NCBI GenBank assembly: GCA_963082975.1
Contig: OY720346.1
Coordinates: forward strand, 31,800,720 to 31,864,719
DNA length: 64,000 bases
Source of the DNA: Labia minor
Lineage: Eukaryota > Arthropoda > Insecta > Dermaptera > Spongiphoridae
Direction: 5' to 3'
The notes beneath the pieces are model-generated. The model ran no database searches and was not told where the DNA came from. It worked only from the letters and a program-made list of their open reading frames with translations. Positions 10,870-22,200 of this stretch are shown here, piece by piece. The stretch's first letter is position 1. Every line of letters starts with the position of its first letter. The translations under genes were made by a program, and so were the position numbers.

Positions 10870-11325
10870 TCATGGATTTGGATAAAACTTTACTAGTAGG
10901 TTCCTTTTTTAATTCCAAATAAACTTTTCTTATGCAATTTTTGCGGATAAATAAAAAATTTTAAAGTTTAACAGATTAGCTGGTATGAACGTCGAAATGT
11001 GCCATTAATTAATGTTTTATTGACTAATTCACTAATTATTCACTATTTCACTAATTTTCGGTTTTTTCGGTTCGGTTTGAATATAGGGAAATTATTTAAT
11101 TAATTAATTTTTTAATTTTTCTACATTCAATCCGAACAAAAAAAACTGAATATTAGTGGTGCCATCTGCTGATCAAATTAATAAAACATGGTAGCTAAAT
11201 AGAATATAAATGGATGCAAACTTTAATAATTTTTATCTCGTCAACTAGAAGCGACCCGCAAAAATTGCATAAGAAAAATGTATTTGGAATTAATTGTTAA
11301 AGATGCATCCAAATCTATGACTTCT
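10870..11325. mobile_element. Foldback MITE inserted in a LINE
   Basis: The ~455 bp segment is an imperfect palindrome. GTCATGGATTTGGAT at its left pairs with ATCCAAATCTATGAC at its right. AATTCCAAATAAACTTTTCT and GCAATTTTTGCGG pair with CCGCAAAAATTGCATAAGAA and its flanks. Near the centre (around 11100) ACTAATTTTCGGTTTTTTCG pairs with the GAACAAAAAAAACTGAATAT region. It has no coding capacity. LINE reverse-transcriptase sequence in the same orientation lies on both sides, so the MITE is younger than the LINE. Confidence 0.75.
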
Positions 11326-11560
11326 CCAAAACCAATTCTTCTCAAATATCATAGAAACTAAGTATTTGAATTTTTCTACATTTGCAAATTCTACAATTTG
11401 TATGTTAAGAATGTGAGTTAATACTACTTATTCCTCTCTGTTATTAAATATTTTGTCTTAGCACTATTAATTTCAAGTCCCACCTCATTTCCAGCATCTA
11501 TTAATTTTTCTATGGCATCTTTAATTGAGTTTATCGATTCTCCTACTATATTTAAATTTA
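11326..11560 (-). mobile_element. LINE reverse transcriptase fragment, upstream part
   Basis: Minus-strand reading gives VGESINSIKDAIEKLI, then AGNEVGLEINSAKTKYLI, the conserved block after the catalytic Y-x-D-D region of non-LTR reverse transcriptases, then decays. The copy ends at its 5' side near 11560, just downstream of where the catalytic motif would be. Confidence 0.8.
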
Positions 11561-12777
11561 TTATCAATTACATATTATAATATAAAATGATTGAGGGACT
11601 TTAGATAATTGAAGATATAGTTGTTATTCTTATACAATTCTCTTTATCATTCTTTTTTTTTCTTTGTTTATTTTTCCCCTTTTGTTTTGTCTTTGATAGG
11701 TCACTTGAGAAAGAAAGTGGCACACGTGTTATAGCTCTTCAATAAATTGATCGGAAATTGTAAAACTGTGTTATTTAATACGACAAAGGACGTATATAAA
11801 AAAACATACAGGTACTCATGAATGATGTGAATTTTTATATCTATATAAATAAAGAAAACAATATTTAATTACTCTATAATTATAATAATTATTAAAAAAA
11901 AAGATAAAACAAATAAATAAGACAAAAAAATCTATTAAAATTTATTTTTACCACATTTGATTTTGGATTATTTTATTTTTATTTGGGCCTAACTAAAGAA
12001 TTAACCAATCAAAACTATATTCTCTTATCAACTGATTTTTTTTAGAATTAGATTGCATATAATCCTTTTTTAATGTTACTAATTTGTCATGTTACTATAA
12101 TTTACTATAATTTATAGGTATATATAAAATTTTATACTTTATTAAAATAAATAAAAAAATGTTTGCCAATAGTATTTAGTAATTCTAGAATTAGTAGTAC
12201 TTTAAATATCTCATAGAGATTATACAAAATGTTACATTAATCTTTTTGATGGATTTGTAGAATTTATTTATGTTATATTCATTCATTTTTCATGTTTAAA
12301 GATATTTTTAGATAAATATAAAAATCAGACAGAGAGAGAGAGAGATAATACAAAACATTTGATTTATAAAATAAATATATTAAATGAATTTATAACTAAA
12401 AATTACCTCTCTCAAACGTTAATATTAAAAAATAACTAAAATATTTTTATTTGTTTATAGATTAATTTCAGTTAGTTGATCACATGGTTAAAAATGAAAG
12501 ATGTTGGTGGGTATCGACCAATTCAATTAGATGAGAGAAAATCCTTTTTTTAAATTATTTAATCATTTAATTATGTAATACTATTTAGATTTGAGTTTAT
12601 TTTTTTATTCAATCAATGTAATGTTTTTTATGATTTGTGGGTGTATTTGTTTTATATTCAAATTTTATCCATTAATTAATATTAGTTATATTGCTCGCTT
12701 TTTTTATTATTTTTTAATCAATTAAATTATAATTTAATTCAATTCATTAATAAATGAAATCTCTTTCTTACTTTTTA
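11561..12777. other. AT-rich sequence, nothing recognised
   Basis: No supported feature; low-complexity AT-rich DNA with a short (GA)n at about 12334-12345. Confidence 0.5.
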
Positions 12778-13147
12778 CTTTCCCGCATACTTCGTATAAG
12801 GGAAGTATTGGAATCGTCAAAAATTGTAGTATTGGAATCGTCAAAAATTGTAGTATTGGAATCGTCAAAAATTTCGATTTCGAGATTCCGATAGATCTTG
12901 ACCACCCTGAGTCGGAAAATACCATTTTTCGAGTTATGTCTGTGTGTGTGTATGTATGGATGTATGAATGTATGTAATGTTTGTCTGTGAGCAAATTTAC
13001 TCAGAAACTAATCAAGCTAGGACTTCGAAATTTGATACACCGATATTATTCACAGTTTGTAGATTTTTATCAAAATTTCGTCAAAATCGGTTAACCGGAA
13101 GTGGTACTTTACCTACACTGGTTGCGTTTACCTTTCAAGTAAAGTAC

Positions 13148-13181
<34 letters not shown>

Positions 13182-13277
13182 GTGTTACTTTATAATTTAA
13201 ATTAATTAGTTTGTTTATTTTTATTGTTGTTAAAACATAATAATAATAACCTAATTACCTATTTAAATGCGGGAAAG
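12778..13277. mobile_element. Candidate short non-autonomous element with 24-bp repeats
   Basis: An 11-bp inverted pair, CTTTCCCGCAT at 12778-12788 and ATGCGGGAAAG at 13267-13277, may delimit this element. Inside are three tandem copies of a 24-bp unit (GTATTGGAATCGTCAAAAAT, about 12804-12875), a GAGTTATGTCTGTGTGTGTG stretch, the phrase CAAAATCGGTTAACCGGAAG, and a hairpin (GTACTTTAC at 13104-13112 with GTAAAGTAC at 13139-13147) followed by an (AT)n run. The motif order resembles element A and element B. There is no convincing open frame. Confidence 0.55.
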
Positions 13278-15154
13278 TCTAGGGGAGGACACTCCCGATT
13301 TTTTACTTTATTTTTATATACATCTGTCTTTCTATCTTGTCTAAAGCCGTTTAATAGTTTGCTTGGATATTAGTTTTGTATAGTTTGATATTTAATCTTT
13401 AGAGTTCATATTATGGTTCTATGAAAATGAAATTAGAGTATAGGAATGTTATTTAATGATATTACTACAATTACCAATAATGATGATAATAATAATAATA
13501 ATAATAATATAGTAAAATGGCTTTGTATTCAATACAAGAATGAGTTGTAACTTGAGAATAGTGTAGGTGGGTAGATGAAGGGTGGGGAGGGGCTGAGTGC
13601 TTGATTGGTCGCGACAGAAGATTTTTTTATTCTTTTTCCTCCCTCACTCTCACTTTCAACCACTCACACCACTAGGATTAGGACATGTGTCATAAAAGCC
13701 ACCTTAAGTCAGCTACTGCCGTCGTTTTCACCCGCCCCAAAGGCCACAAACACTTCCCATACCCTCCTTTGGGGTTTGCCGACCATTTCAAGAGAGAGAG
13801 AATGCTGACATTGCGCGAATTTTCTCACTCGTTCCCTTTCACCCAACCCTCTATCGCCCTACCTCTTTCTCTCCCTTTTAGTTTTTTTCTATTTCACGCC
13901 CCAAACCTTCATCAACCGCTCTCCTTTTGCTCTTCTCACCCCTCTCCACCTCTACCATGCCATCATCCCTCTGCTTCAATTGCTATCTTGAACAACCGCA
14001 GGTCGCGCAATTCTTCTCTTTTATATCCAGGTTTGGCAACTTTAAAGTGCTCTCTTAAATGAGAAAAGGAAAAAAATACATATATCTCTATATCTATATA
14101 TATATAGATATAGATATATAGATATATTGTATATAAAATCAATAAGAATACAATTTTGAAGTTCAATGAATTAGAAATAGATTTATGCGATTTCATTTGC
14201 ATAGAAATGGAATGAAATAAAATAAATAGTAATTATAATATAATATTATTATAGTAATTATATACCTCAATATGAATTTAAAATTATTATTTCTTGTAGG
14301 TAATTGTAATAGAGAAAGTAGTTTATCAAAATTTATTTATTTATTTATATCATTACATTTGATTTTAAAATGCTTCAATGTTATTGCCATTTGAGCCTCA
14401 AAAAAAAAATCAATATACATAAAGAATAAATAAACAAATAATGATTGGAAAAAGGGTTAGTTACATAGGAAATATAAACTATTTAAAATTAATATTATAT
14501 ATAGGTATATAATAGTAATATTTTGTCTATTATGAAATTTCTTAATTATTTGTATATTTAAGATAGAAAATATAGAAGACAGAGGAAAGAGAAATCTGAT
14601 ATATAACATTGAAATGAAATATGAATCCATTTTCCTGTTTATACAAATTTTTATGGTATAAATAATTAATTGTCACTATGAAAATGAAATAGAGAGGGAG
14701 AGAGAGTGGAGTGAATGGAATGTTCGTTTATTCGGATTGGCGGATTAATGGCATAGGTGGAGGGGGGGGGAGTGAATGGGAGGCAGTGAGAGAGGATGGA
14801 TGGGTGGTTGGGAGGGTAAGAGAAATGGAATGAGAGAGGGTATAAAATCCTCATATAACGTTGGATTTCGGAATAGGGTGTGAGTGGTTTAATTGTCACA
14901 ATTCGGTGGTGTGTGGGTGGATAACTGTTTTTGGTTTGGTGGTGATACGAAAATGAAAACCAACCCCAAAATGATGATGATAGCAAAGAATGACTAGTAC
15001 TAAAAAACAACAACAAAACCATTTAAAATATGTATAAAAAAACATCAACAACAACAACAACATATCAAATGATCCAAATGATATTTGTGGTGAATCCATC
15101 ACGAGTATTTCATATAATAAATTTCTATTATACGTAACAGATATGCCTTGGGAA

Positions 15155-15187
<33 letters not shown>

Positions 15188-15655
15188 CAAAGAGGGAGAG
15201 GGTGATAGGAGAGAGGACGTTGAAACAGATCACAGGTGTGGTTCATCGAAGAGGGATCGATCTTTAATATTAATAATTACATGAATGCATCAACATTAGA
15301 GATAAAAAGAAAAAACTTAACGAATAGAAATTTATCAATTTAATAAAAAAATTGATAAAAAAAAACAAATTAAATCATTTTTTTTGATTTCTGAAAATAT
15401 CAATTATTGAAAGGGGGTGGGGTGAAGCTGGAAAATATTTACGAATAAAAGTTTGGAACTTGAAACTTAAAAAGAAAATAATAATGCGATGTTAACTTTA
15501 GTTTTTGTATAACAAGAAATTTCAAAATTAATTTTCATATAAATTATTTAATCCTGTAGAAGATGCTGTAGTTGATGCTTTTGTAGACTAATATATAAAA
15601 ATGGAGATTAAAAAAAATGTATAATAAAATCCAAATGTATGAAATTAGGTTTAAA
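13278..15655. other. Intergenic DNA with strand-asymmetric CT and GA islands
   Basis: No gene was supported. Plus-strand pyrimidine-rich DNA fills about 13615-14045; the 125-aa Pro/Ser/Phe-rich open frame there reflects that composition. AT palindromes of the TATAGATATA type lie at 14075-14130. Plus-strand purine-rich DNA fills 14690-14880 and 15160-15220, including a G run at 14764. Confidence 0.5.
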
Positions 15656-15819
15656 TTAACACACTATGAGCGGGGCGGGTATTTATACCCGTTGCCACTT
15701 ATATGAGGGATATATATTAGTTATCGTTTAAAATAAGTAATTTTAAGTGACATAAGGGAAAATATATATTATATAAGTGGCAACGGGTATAAATACCCGC
15801 CCCGCTCATAGTGGGTTAA
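15656..15819. mobile_element. Palindromic MITE with TTAA target duplication, short copy
   Basis: This is the second copy of the family at 7080-7323, 156 bp between TTAA at 15656-15659 and 15816-15819. The arms (CACACTATGAGCGGGGCGGG, TATTTATACCCGTTGCCACT) pair over most of their length around a central GGATATATATTAGTTATCG segment. The 44-bp arm module of the long copy is absent on both sides. Confidence 0.9.
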
Positions 15820-16281
15820 TATTGTGGTATAGTATTATTTTATACTTATAAGTATAATATATATATATATATCTTTTTTTGTAAATGATAATAATAATTA
15901 ACTTAAGTCTAAATTCATTCAATTCAACGTTTCTAAATCTTGGCATACAATCATATAGCTAAATGTTTAAGCGCTTGTCTGTATTCGATTATATATATAT
16001 ACCAATAGAGGAAGAGAGAGAGAGGAATAAAATGATGGTTAATCTGGTAGAATTATATAGGGGAGTATGTATGTGGGTGGTTGTCATAATGATGCCAACA
16101 TATAGTCAGGCAGCCAACAAACTCAAAAGGTATTTCTATATTTGGACCAAATCTAGGACTGAATAGTTGATAAATGTACTGAGGTTGGGAGAGCAATTTA
16201 TCAGCGCATAACAACAACAACAACAACAGAGAATTGACGACATAAGTGAATAGAGGCCCCTTCCTACTAATTTTGTAAATC

Positions 16282-16312
<31 letters not shown>

Positions 16313-16475
16313 GAATAGATTTATATATATATATATAAATCTATTCAATCCTTTTATTAATAATTTAATTTAATTCCATATCATTTCTAATCCATCATTT
16401 GTGATATGATTATGTCAAGAATCCTAATAATAATAATAATTCAAGGATAATGTGAGTGGATGTATGGAAGTATAA

Positions 16476-16511
<36 letters not shown>

Positions 16512-16769
16512 GTATATAATTGAATTTATATGACAAATAATATTAATATTAACAAGAGGGAGAGAGAGAGGGAAGATGAAGAGAGAATGAATCAAAGAGC
16601 TTCTCAGCGAAATGCTAAACCTACGGTATCTTATCTATATGCCCTGTTCTGTGTGTAAATATATAAAATTATCATTTCATCTGCATCTAAATCAAACAAC
16701 AAAAGTAATTCAATCATCAACTATTCCACTTCTACTAAATAAGTCACATCAAGTATTATTATATTCCTA
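15820..16769. repeat. AT microsatellites and a perfect 34-bp palindrome
   Basis: (AT)n runs lie at 16288-16312 and 16476-16508. Beside the first is a perfect palindrome at 16313-16346 (GAATAGATTTATATATA and its complement) that could form a cruciform. No gene was seen. Confidence 0.65.
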
Positions 16770-17997
16770 TCTATATATATAAAAAAAGGTTTTTGTCTGC
16801 ACATTGCTCAGAATTTAAAAATTTTTGCATATCTTCGCGTTTCATGACCTCTAGAATCCAAAAGTGACTTTAGAATTTTTCATGTCTGTCTGTCTGTCGG
16901 TCTGTCTGTCTGTCCGGAAAATTACTATTTTATAGACTCAGAATTGGCTGAACCGATTTCTTTGAAATTACATCACAATATTCTTATATACCTCTAGAGT
17001 AACATAGGCTATAAATTTTATTAATATCTTATCAATAACCGCAGAAATTAATTTTTTAAAGTTTAGATAATTCTCCGTGTTGTTCATTCAAGAGCAGCTC
17101 GCGGCTCACTGTCGGCCTAGCGGAATTATTTCAAACAATGAATTATCATAGCGATTCCCAATAAAAGAATTATTATAATATTTCCCTTTTTATTTTAAAT
17201 TCTAATATTTAAATATCAATTCAATTAAATCATTTATTCTAAAAGTTCCCATTTTCATTAATTTAATAAAATATTTAGATCATATTTATATTAACTTAAT
17301 TTTTATTTATTCTTTCTATATATTTGAATATTTCTTCTTTTCTATATGAAAGTGAAAGGTTAAAAAATCTCGCTAAGAACATTCAATATTTCTATACACA
17401 AATTATTCAGAGTATTGGCAAAGCGTATCACTCACAATCAGTGTAAATTGAAATTTATATAAATTAACAAAGTGAAAATTTTTATTTGTTTAAATTTTAT
17501 TACAATGAATCAAAAAAAATTAAATATATAGATCACATGATTAAGAGAATCAAGAAACTTGAGGGAAATAACTGTTGGACGGAGGTCGGACATGACAGAA
17601 AAACTGTAAGCGAAATCTTCATATTGCGACTAATATAATTTTCAAATCCCCTAGCACCACAGAATTAGATAAGTTTCTTTTAAGGGAGGAAAATAACTAT
17701 GATCTAAAAAAATTAATAAATGAACTTAATAATAAAAAAACAAATAAATCAATTAATTTAAATTAATACTATTAATGAATGTATATATTGGTAATTTATC
17801 TATAGTTTTATACCGCGTTAATTTTTATAAATTGTCTCAAGTATCTATTTTTGCATTTTCTCAAGTTTTATTATAATTAAAAATATTCAATAATAATCTA
17901 GCAATGAAAATAAAATATCAAAATGTAATGATCAAGAAATATTACTCTATTTCACTATTATAACATAGAAAATACTTAAGAACCATAAGCGGAGGAA

Positions 17998-18969
17998 ATA
18001 TTAGGAGATATCATTGCGGGTTCAGGCCAAATCGATCAACATTAATTAAGATATTTTCATTATGACAGATATTAGGAAAAAAACTGCGAATTCAATATTT
18101 CTGTTCACTAATTATTTGTAGACTTTAGTAAAACATACACATGATTCAATATAGATCAGCATAAACTTTTTCAAATTTTGATCTTCAAATTTGTCTTGAA
18201 GGTAGTAAAGAAAGAATAAGATGCGGAAATCAATTGTAAAATGTTAGGTTACCCAGACGACTTAAATATAATAGGAGATTAGGAAATTGCAATTGCAGAT
18301 AGCGAGGAAAAATTAATGGAGGTTTGAAATTAATAGTGATAAGAAAAAATATTTAGTAACAAAGAGGAAGAGTATTAACATACAAAATCTTAAGATACAA
18401 AATGTAGAATTTGAATATGTAGAAAAATTGAATGTAATCACGAAGGATAATAATATTTGAGAAGAATTTAAATCGGGGTTGCAATCGGGAAACGACTTGT
18501 TATCTTGCAATAAAGAGGCTTATCTCTTCAAAATTATTATCAAAGGAAATATATAAAAAAATTATTTTGCCTGTTGCATTATATGGGTGGGAGGCATGGT
18601 CTATGACCCTGGGAGATGAGAGTAGATTCAGAGTATTTGAGAATAGGATTCTTCCCTGCATTTATTGGCCAAAGAAAGATGAGGTCACCGGGGAATGGGG
18701 GAGACAGCATAACAAGAAATTGCATGGTCTCTCTGCATCTTCAGAAATAGTTAGGGTTATAAAAGGGAAAAAGCTGCGATAGGCAGGGCACGTGGCTAGA
18801 ATGGGAGAGGAAAAAGATATTGGTGGGGAGACCGATTGGAAAACGTCCGCTTGGAAAACCAATGACGCGTAGGAAGGGACGTAAGAGAGATGGGACAAGG
18901 GCTTAGGATAGGGACAATTGGAGAAATGTGGTTGTTGCGGCCAAGAACTTTCGAGTATCTTTGAGCCAC
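17998..18969 (+). pseudogene. LINE reverse transcriptase pseudogene inside Helitron, unit 1
   Basis: Readable blocks in order: RRYHCGFRPNRST (reverse transcriptase motif with CGFRPNRST), CEFNI and LFVDFSKTYDSI (the first catalytic D block), GYPDDLNIIG (the Y-x-D-D active site, here YPDD), then a long frame at 18567-18782 (ALYGWEAWSMTLG, FRVFENRILP, KKDEVTGEWGRQHN) and, after a stop, AGHVARMGEEKD. Many stops and frameshifts break it. It lies wholly within the Helitron unit and is duplicated with it, so it was present before the duplication. It is related to the free LINE tails elsewhere in the window but has a different 3' flank. Confidence 0.85.
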
Positions 18970-19185
18970 ATAGATAGATAGATATAACATATACAATAAT
19001 AATAATATATATAATTAATTTACTGATTAAATTAAAATAGATTTTGAATAAGAACACAAAAAGAAATGAATGTTTTATGTAATATACGGATTGAAACAAA
19101 ATGGATGAAAACCTTTTACTACTTTCAACCAAATACTATGTACCACCCGGGGGTACAGGGGGCGGAGCCCCCGTCTAGGTGTGAA

Positions 19186-19213
19186 GAGCGCCGAAGGCGC
19201 TCTGAGCAGCTAG
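19186..19213 (+). other. Helitron 3' hairpin and CTAG terminus (internal copy)
   Basis: Stem GAGCGCC/GGCGCTC with loop GAA at 19186-19202, then TGAGCAG and CTAG at 19210-19213. A further GC-rich inverted repeat (GGGGGCGGAGCCCCC) lies just upstream. This is the textbook Helitron termination signal, here bypassed. Confidence 0.85.
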
Positions 19214-19449
19214 TTAATACTATTAATGAATGTATATATTGGTAATTTATCTATAGTTTTATACCGTGAATTTTTATAAATTGTCTCAAGTCTCTATTTT
19301 TGCATTTTCTCAAGTTTTATTATAATTAAAAATATTCAATAATAATCTAGCAATGAAAATAAAATACCAAAATGTAATGATCATGAAATATTATACTCTA
19401 TTTCACTATTATAACATATACAATACTTAAGAACCATAGGCGGAGGAAA

Positions 19450-20400
19450 TATTAGGAGATATCATTGCGGGTTCAGGCCAAATCGACCAACATTAATTAA
19501 GATATTTTCATTATGACAGATATTAGGAAAAAAACCGCGAATTCAATATTCAATCTGTTCACTAATTATTTGTAGACTTTAGTAAAACATACGCATGACT
19601 CAATAGATCCAATCAATCTTCAAATTTGTCTTGAAGGTAGTAAAGAAAGAATAAGACGCGGAAATCAATTGTAAAATATTAGGTTACCCAGACGACTTAA
19701 ATATAATAGGAGATTCGGCAATTGCGATTACAGATAGCGAGGAAAATTTAATGGAGGTTTGAAATTAATAGGGATGAGAAAAAATATTTAGTAACAAAGA
19801 GGAAGAGTATTAACATACAAAAACTTAAGATACAAAATGTAGAATTTGAATATGTAGAAAAATTGAATGTAATCACGAAGGATAATAATATTTGAGAAGA
19901 ATTTAAATCGGGGTTGCAATGGGGAAACGCCTGTTATCTGCCATAGAGGCTTATTTCTTGAAAATTATTATCAAAGGGAATATATAAAAAGATTATTTTG
20001 CCTGTTGCATTATATGGGTGGGAGGCATGGTCTATGACCCTTGGAGATGGGAGTAGATTCAGAGTATTTGAGAATAGGATTCTTCCCTGCATTTATTGGC
20101 CAAAGAAAGATGAGGTCACCGGGGAATGGGGGAGACAGCATAACAAGGAATTGCATGACCTCTATGCATCTCTAGGTATAGTTAGGGTTATAAAAGCGAG
20201 AAGGCTGCGATAGGCAGGGCACGTGGCTAGAATGGGAGAGGAAAAAGATATTGGTGGGGAGACCGATTGGAAAACGTCCGCTTGGAAAACCAATGACGCG
20301 TAGGAAGGGACGTAAGAGAGATGGGACAAGGGCTTAGGATAGGGACAATTGGAGAAATGTGGTTGTTGCGGCCAAGAACTTTCGAGTATCTTTGAGCCAC
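19450..20400 (+). pseudogene. LINE reverse transcriptase pseudogene inside Helitron, unit 2
   Basis: It has the same decayed blocks as unit 1: YHCGFRPNRST, YPDDLNIIG and a 71-aa frame at 19998-20213 with ALYGWEAWSMTLG and KKDEVTGEWGRQHN, followed by a stop and AGHVARMGEEKD. It shares most disabling changes with unit 1, so the decay predates the duplication. It differs by small indels, for example in the region between the LFVDF and YPDD blocks. Confidence 0.85.
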
Positions 20401-20616
20401 ATAGGTAGATAGATATAACATATACAATAATAATAATATATATAATTAATTTACTGATTAAATTAAAATAGATTTTGAATAAGAACACAAAAAGATATGA
20501 ATGTTTTATGTAATATACGGATTGAAACAAAATGGATGAAAACCTTTTACTACTTTCAACCAAATACTATGTACCACTCGGGGGTACAGGGGGCGGAGCC
20601 CCCGTCTAGGTGTGAA

Positions 20617-20644
20617 GAGCGCCGAAGGCGCTCTGAGCAGCTAG
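20617..20644 (+). other. Helitron 3' hairpin and CTAG terminus (terminal copy)
   Basis: Hairpin GAGCGCC-GAA-GGCGCTC at 20617-20633, TGAGCAG, and CTAG at 20641-20644, followed by host T at 20645. Confidence 0.85.
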
Positions 20645-21699
20645 TGTTATTATATTATGATGCGACATAATATGTTAATCACTTTTTTATGAAATTCAAT
20701 ATTAACATTATATTTATTAAAAATCTGTTAACATTTTTAGATTATTATTAAGATTTCAATTAGTACATAAAATACCTGTACCACATGAAATTTTACAAAT
20801 ATTATTTATAAATATAATCATGTAATTATTTAAGCTATATTTGTAAACATTTTGAGCATACATTTTCATACTTTTATTTTAAATATAAGTTAATATAAAA
20901 TTTATTAAAATAACTATATAAATAATAAAAATAATATGATTATAATTTTTTTTTTCTGTGCTCCATTAATAAAATAAATAAACAATATTATTATAAAATC
21001 ATAAATATAAACATATTAATGAGATGTAAATAAATAAAATAAATATGTATATTTTTTCAATATGTATTTTTCTAAATAAATATTATTTGTTAGTTTATTA
21101 TTAATAAATAATTACAAAATAAAATATAATTTTTATTTAAAAAAAAAATACAATTTACATATTGACTAATTTTATATTTTTCTTTTTTTTTAATATTTCA
21201 TTATTAATATTTTCTATCGTATTCTATTCCATCTTTTTTATATTTTAATATATTAACTTTTTTCTTGATGAAAGACTCGGTAGATGAAATCATGTTTTTC
21301 TACATTTTCAAGATATTTTATTGAATAACATAAAAATAATAAATAATGTTAAATGATAAAGAGATTTTATTTATTTAATTTTCACTACGAATTTATATTG
21401 AGGTAAATGAGTCAAAAATTGTGACGACATGTGAAAGAGGGTATGTTGACAGGGATGTTCTCTAATTTATTTATTTATATTTTGTAAATTATTAAAAAAT
21501 ATTTATAAAATCCTAGGCATTTTATATTATTATATCTCTGATTAATATATATATATAAATAATATATATAATCTTTAAAATATAATAAAAATAAATTTAT
21601 TTACTTACATAATATCATTTAAATAAATAATTCTATCCATTTTGATTGATATATTAGCTAAAAAAATGAAATAGAGCAGACTTATAACACAATTTATTG
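20645..21699. other. AT-rich sequence, nothing recognised
   Basis: Very AT-rich DNA without supported features. Confidence 0.5.
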
Positions 21700-22200
21700 T
21701 AGGTAATACAAAATATTAAGACGGCTCCAGACATGCGGTGTTTGCCAAATATCAAGCAAAACATTTGGAAAACACCGCATGTGTGGATGGGTTGATATGC
21801 CGAGCACAAACATTTGGGTGCTCGCTAGTTCGCTATTATAGCGAGCACAAGACGAATATTCTCAAATATTCGGTGCATTTCGGTGGTGCTTGTACAAGTT
21901 AGGTTAGATATAAGCAATTAATTTAAGAAATAATTCATAATAATAAATATATTTAATATGAATGATACTGAATTTATTTATTAATATAAGTTATTTAGCA
22001 ATACGCAACATACATATATCACAGTTTGGCGAGCACAAGACGAATGAGAATGTTCGGTGCACATTCAGTGGTTAGTGTATGTTCGTTATTTGGCTGATTC
22101 CAATACAAGCACCTAAACTTGGGGCTCGGTATTTTTTTAAATATTGGTTATTTGACAAACACCGCATGTGTGGAGCCGGCTTAATATTTTGTATTACCTA
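21700..22200. mobile_element. Foldback/TIR element, ~500 bp
   Basis: Inverted ends: TAGGTAATACAAAATATTAA at 21700 pairs with TTAATATTTTGTATTACCTA ending at 22200, and just inside GCGGTGTTTG pairs with CAAACACCGC beside GGCTCCAGACATG/CATGTGTGGAGCC. Internal GCGAGCACAAGACGAAT occurs twice in direct orientation (about 21840 and 22030). No transposase is present. The superfamily is not clear. Confidence 0.75.

Larger units (their letters stand above)
17763..19213 (+). repeat. Helitron 3' unit, direct repeat 1 (1451 bp)
   Basis: It runs from TTAATACTATTAATGAATG to the first hairpin and CTAG. It is highly similar over its whole length to 19214-20644, with scattered substitutions and small indels. 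Confidence 0.9.
16770..20644 (+). mobile_element. Helitron with duplicated 3' end
   Basis: Helitrons are rolling-circle transposons that insert between A and T, begin with TC and end with CTRR preceded by a hairpin. Here the 5' end is TCTATATATATAAAAAAA at 16770, preceded by A (16769). The 3' end is CTAG at 20641-20644, followed by T, with a 17-nt hairpin (GAGCGCC-GAA-GGCGCTC, 20617-20633) 7 nt before the CTAG. An identical hairpin + CTAG occurs internally at 19186-19213. The 5' kilobase carries a (GTCT)n stretch and GGCTGAACCGATTTCTTTGA. No Rep/helicase is encoded, so the element is non-autonomous. It carries decayed LINE sequence. Confidence 0.85.
19214..20644 (+). repeat. Helitron 3' unit, direct repeat 2 (1431 bp)
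   Basis: The second copy of 17763-19213 starts immediately after the first CTAG and ends at the terminal CTAG. The join is exact: the T after the internal CTAG is the first T of TTAATACTATTAATG. Confidence 0.9.

Noticed and set aside
13685..14062. 125-aa Pro/Ser/His-rich open frame
   Set aside because: It arises from a pyrimidine-rich island; no domain, no codon signature, and similar spurious frames accompany every such island.
14666..15246. Two overlapping ~117-aa minus-strand frames
   Set aside because: They are the complement of a purine-rich island with (GA)n; residues are mostly S, F, P and L as expected from composition.
18662..19132. 156-aa minus-strand frame, repeated at 20162-20563
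   Set aside because: It is antisense to the LINE RT pseudogene in each Helitron unit; it is duplicated only because the unit is.
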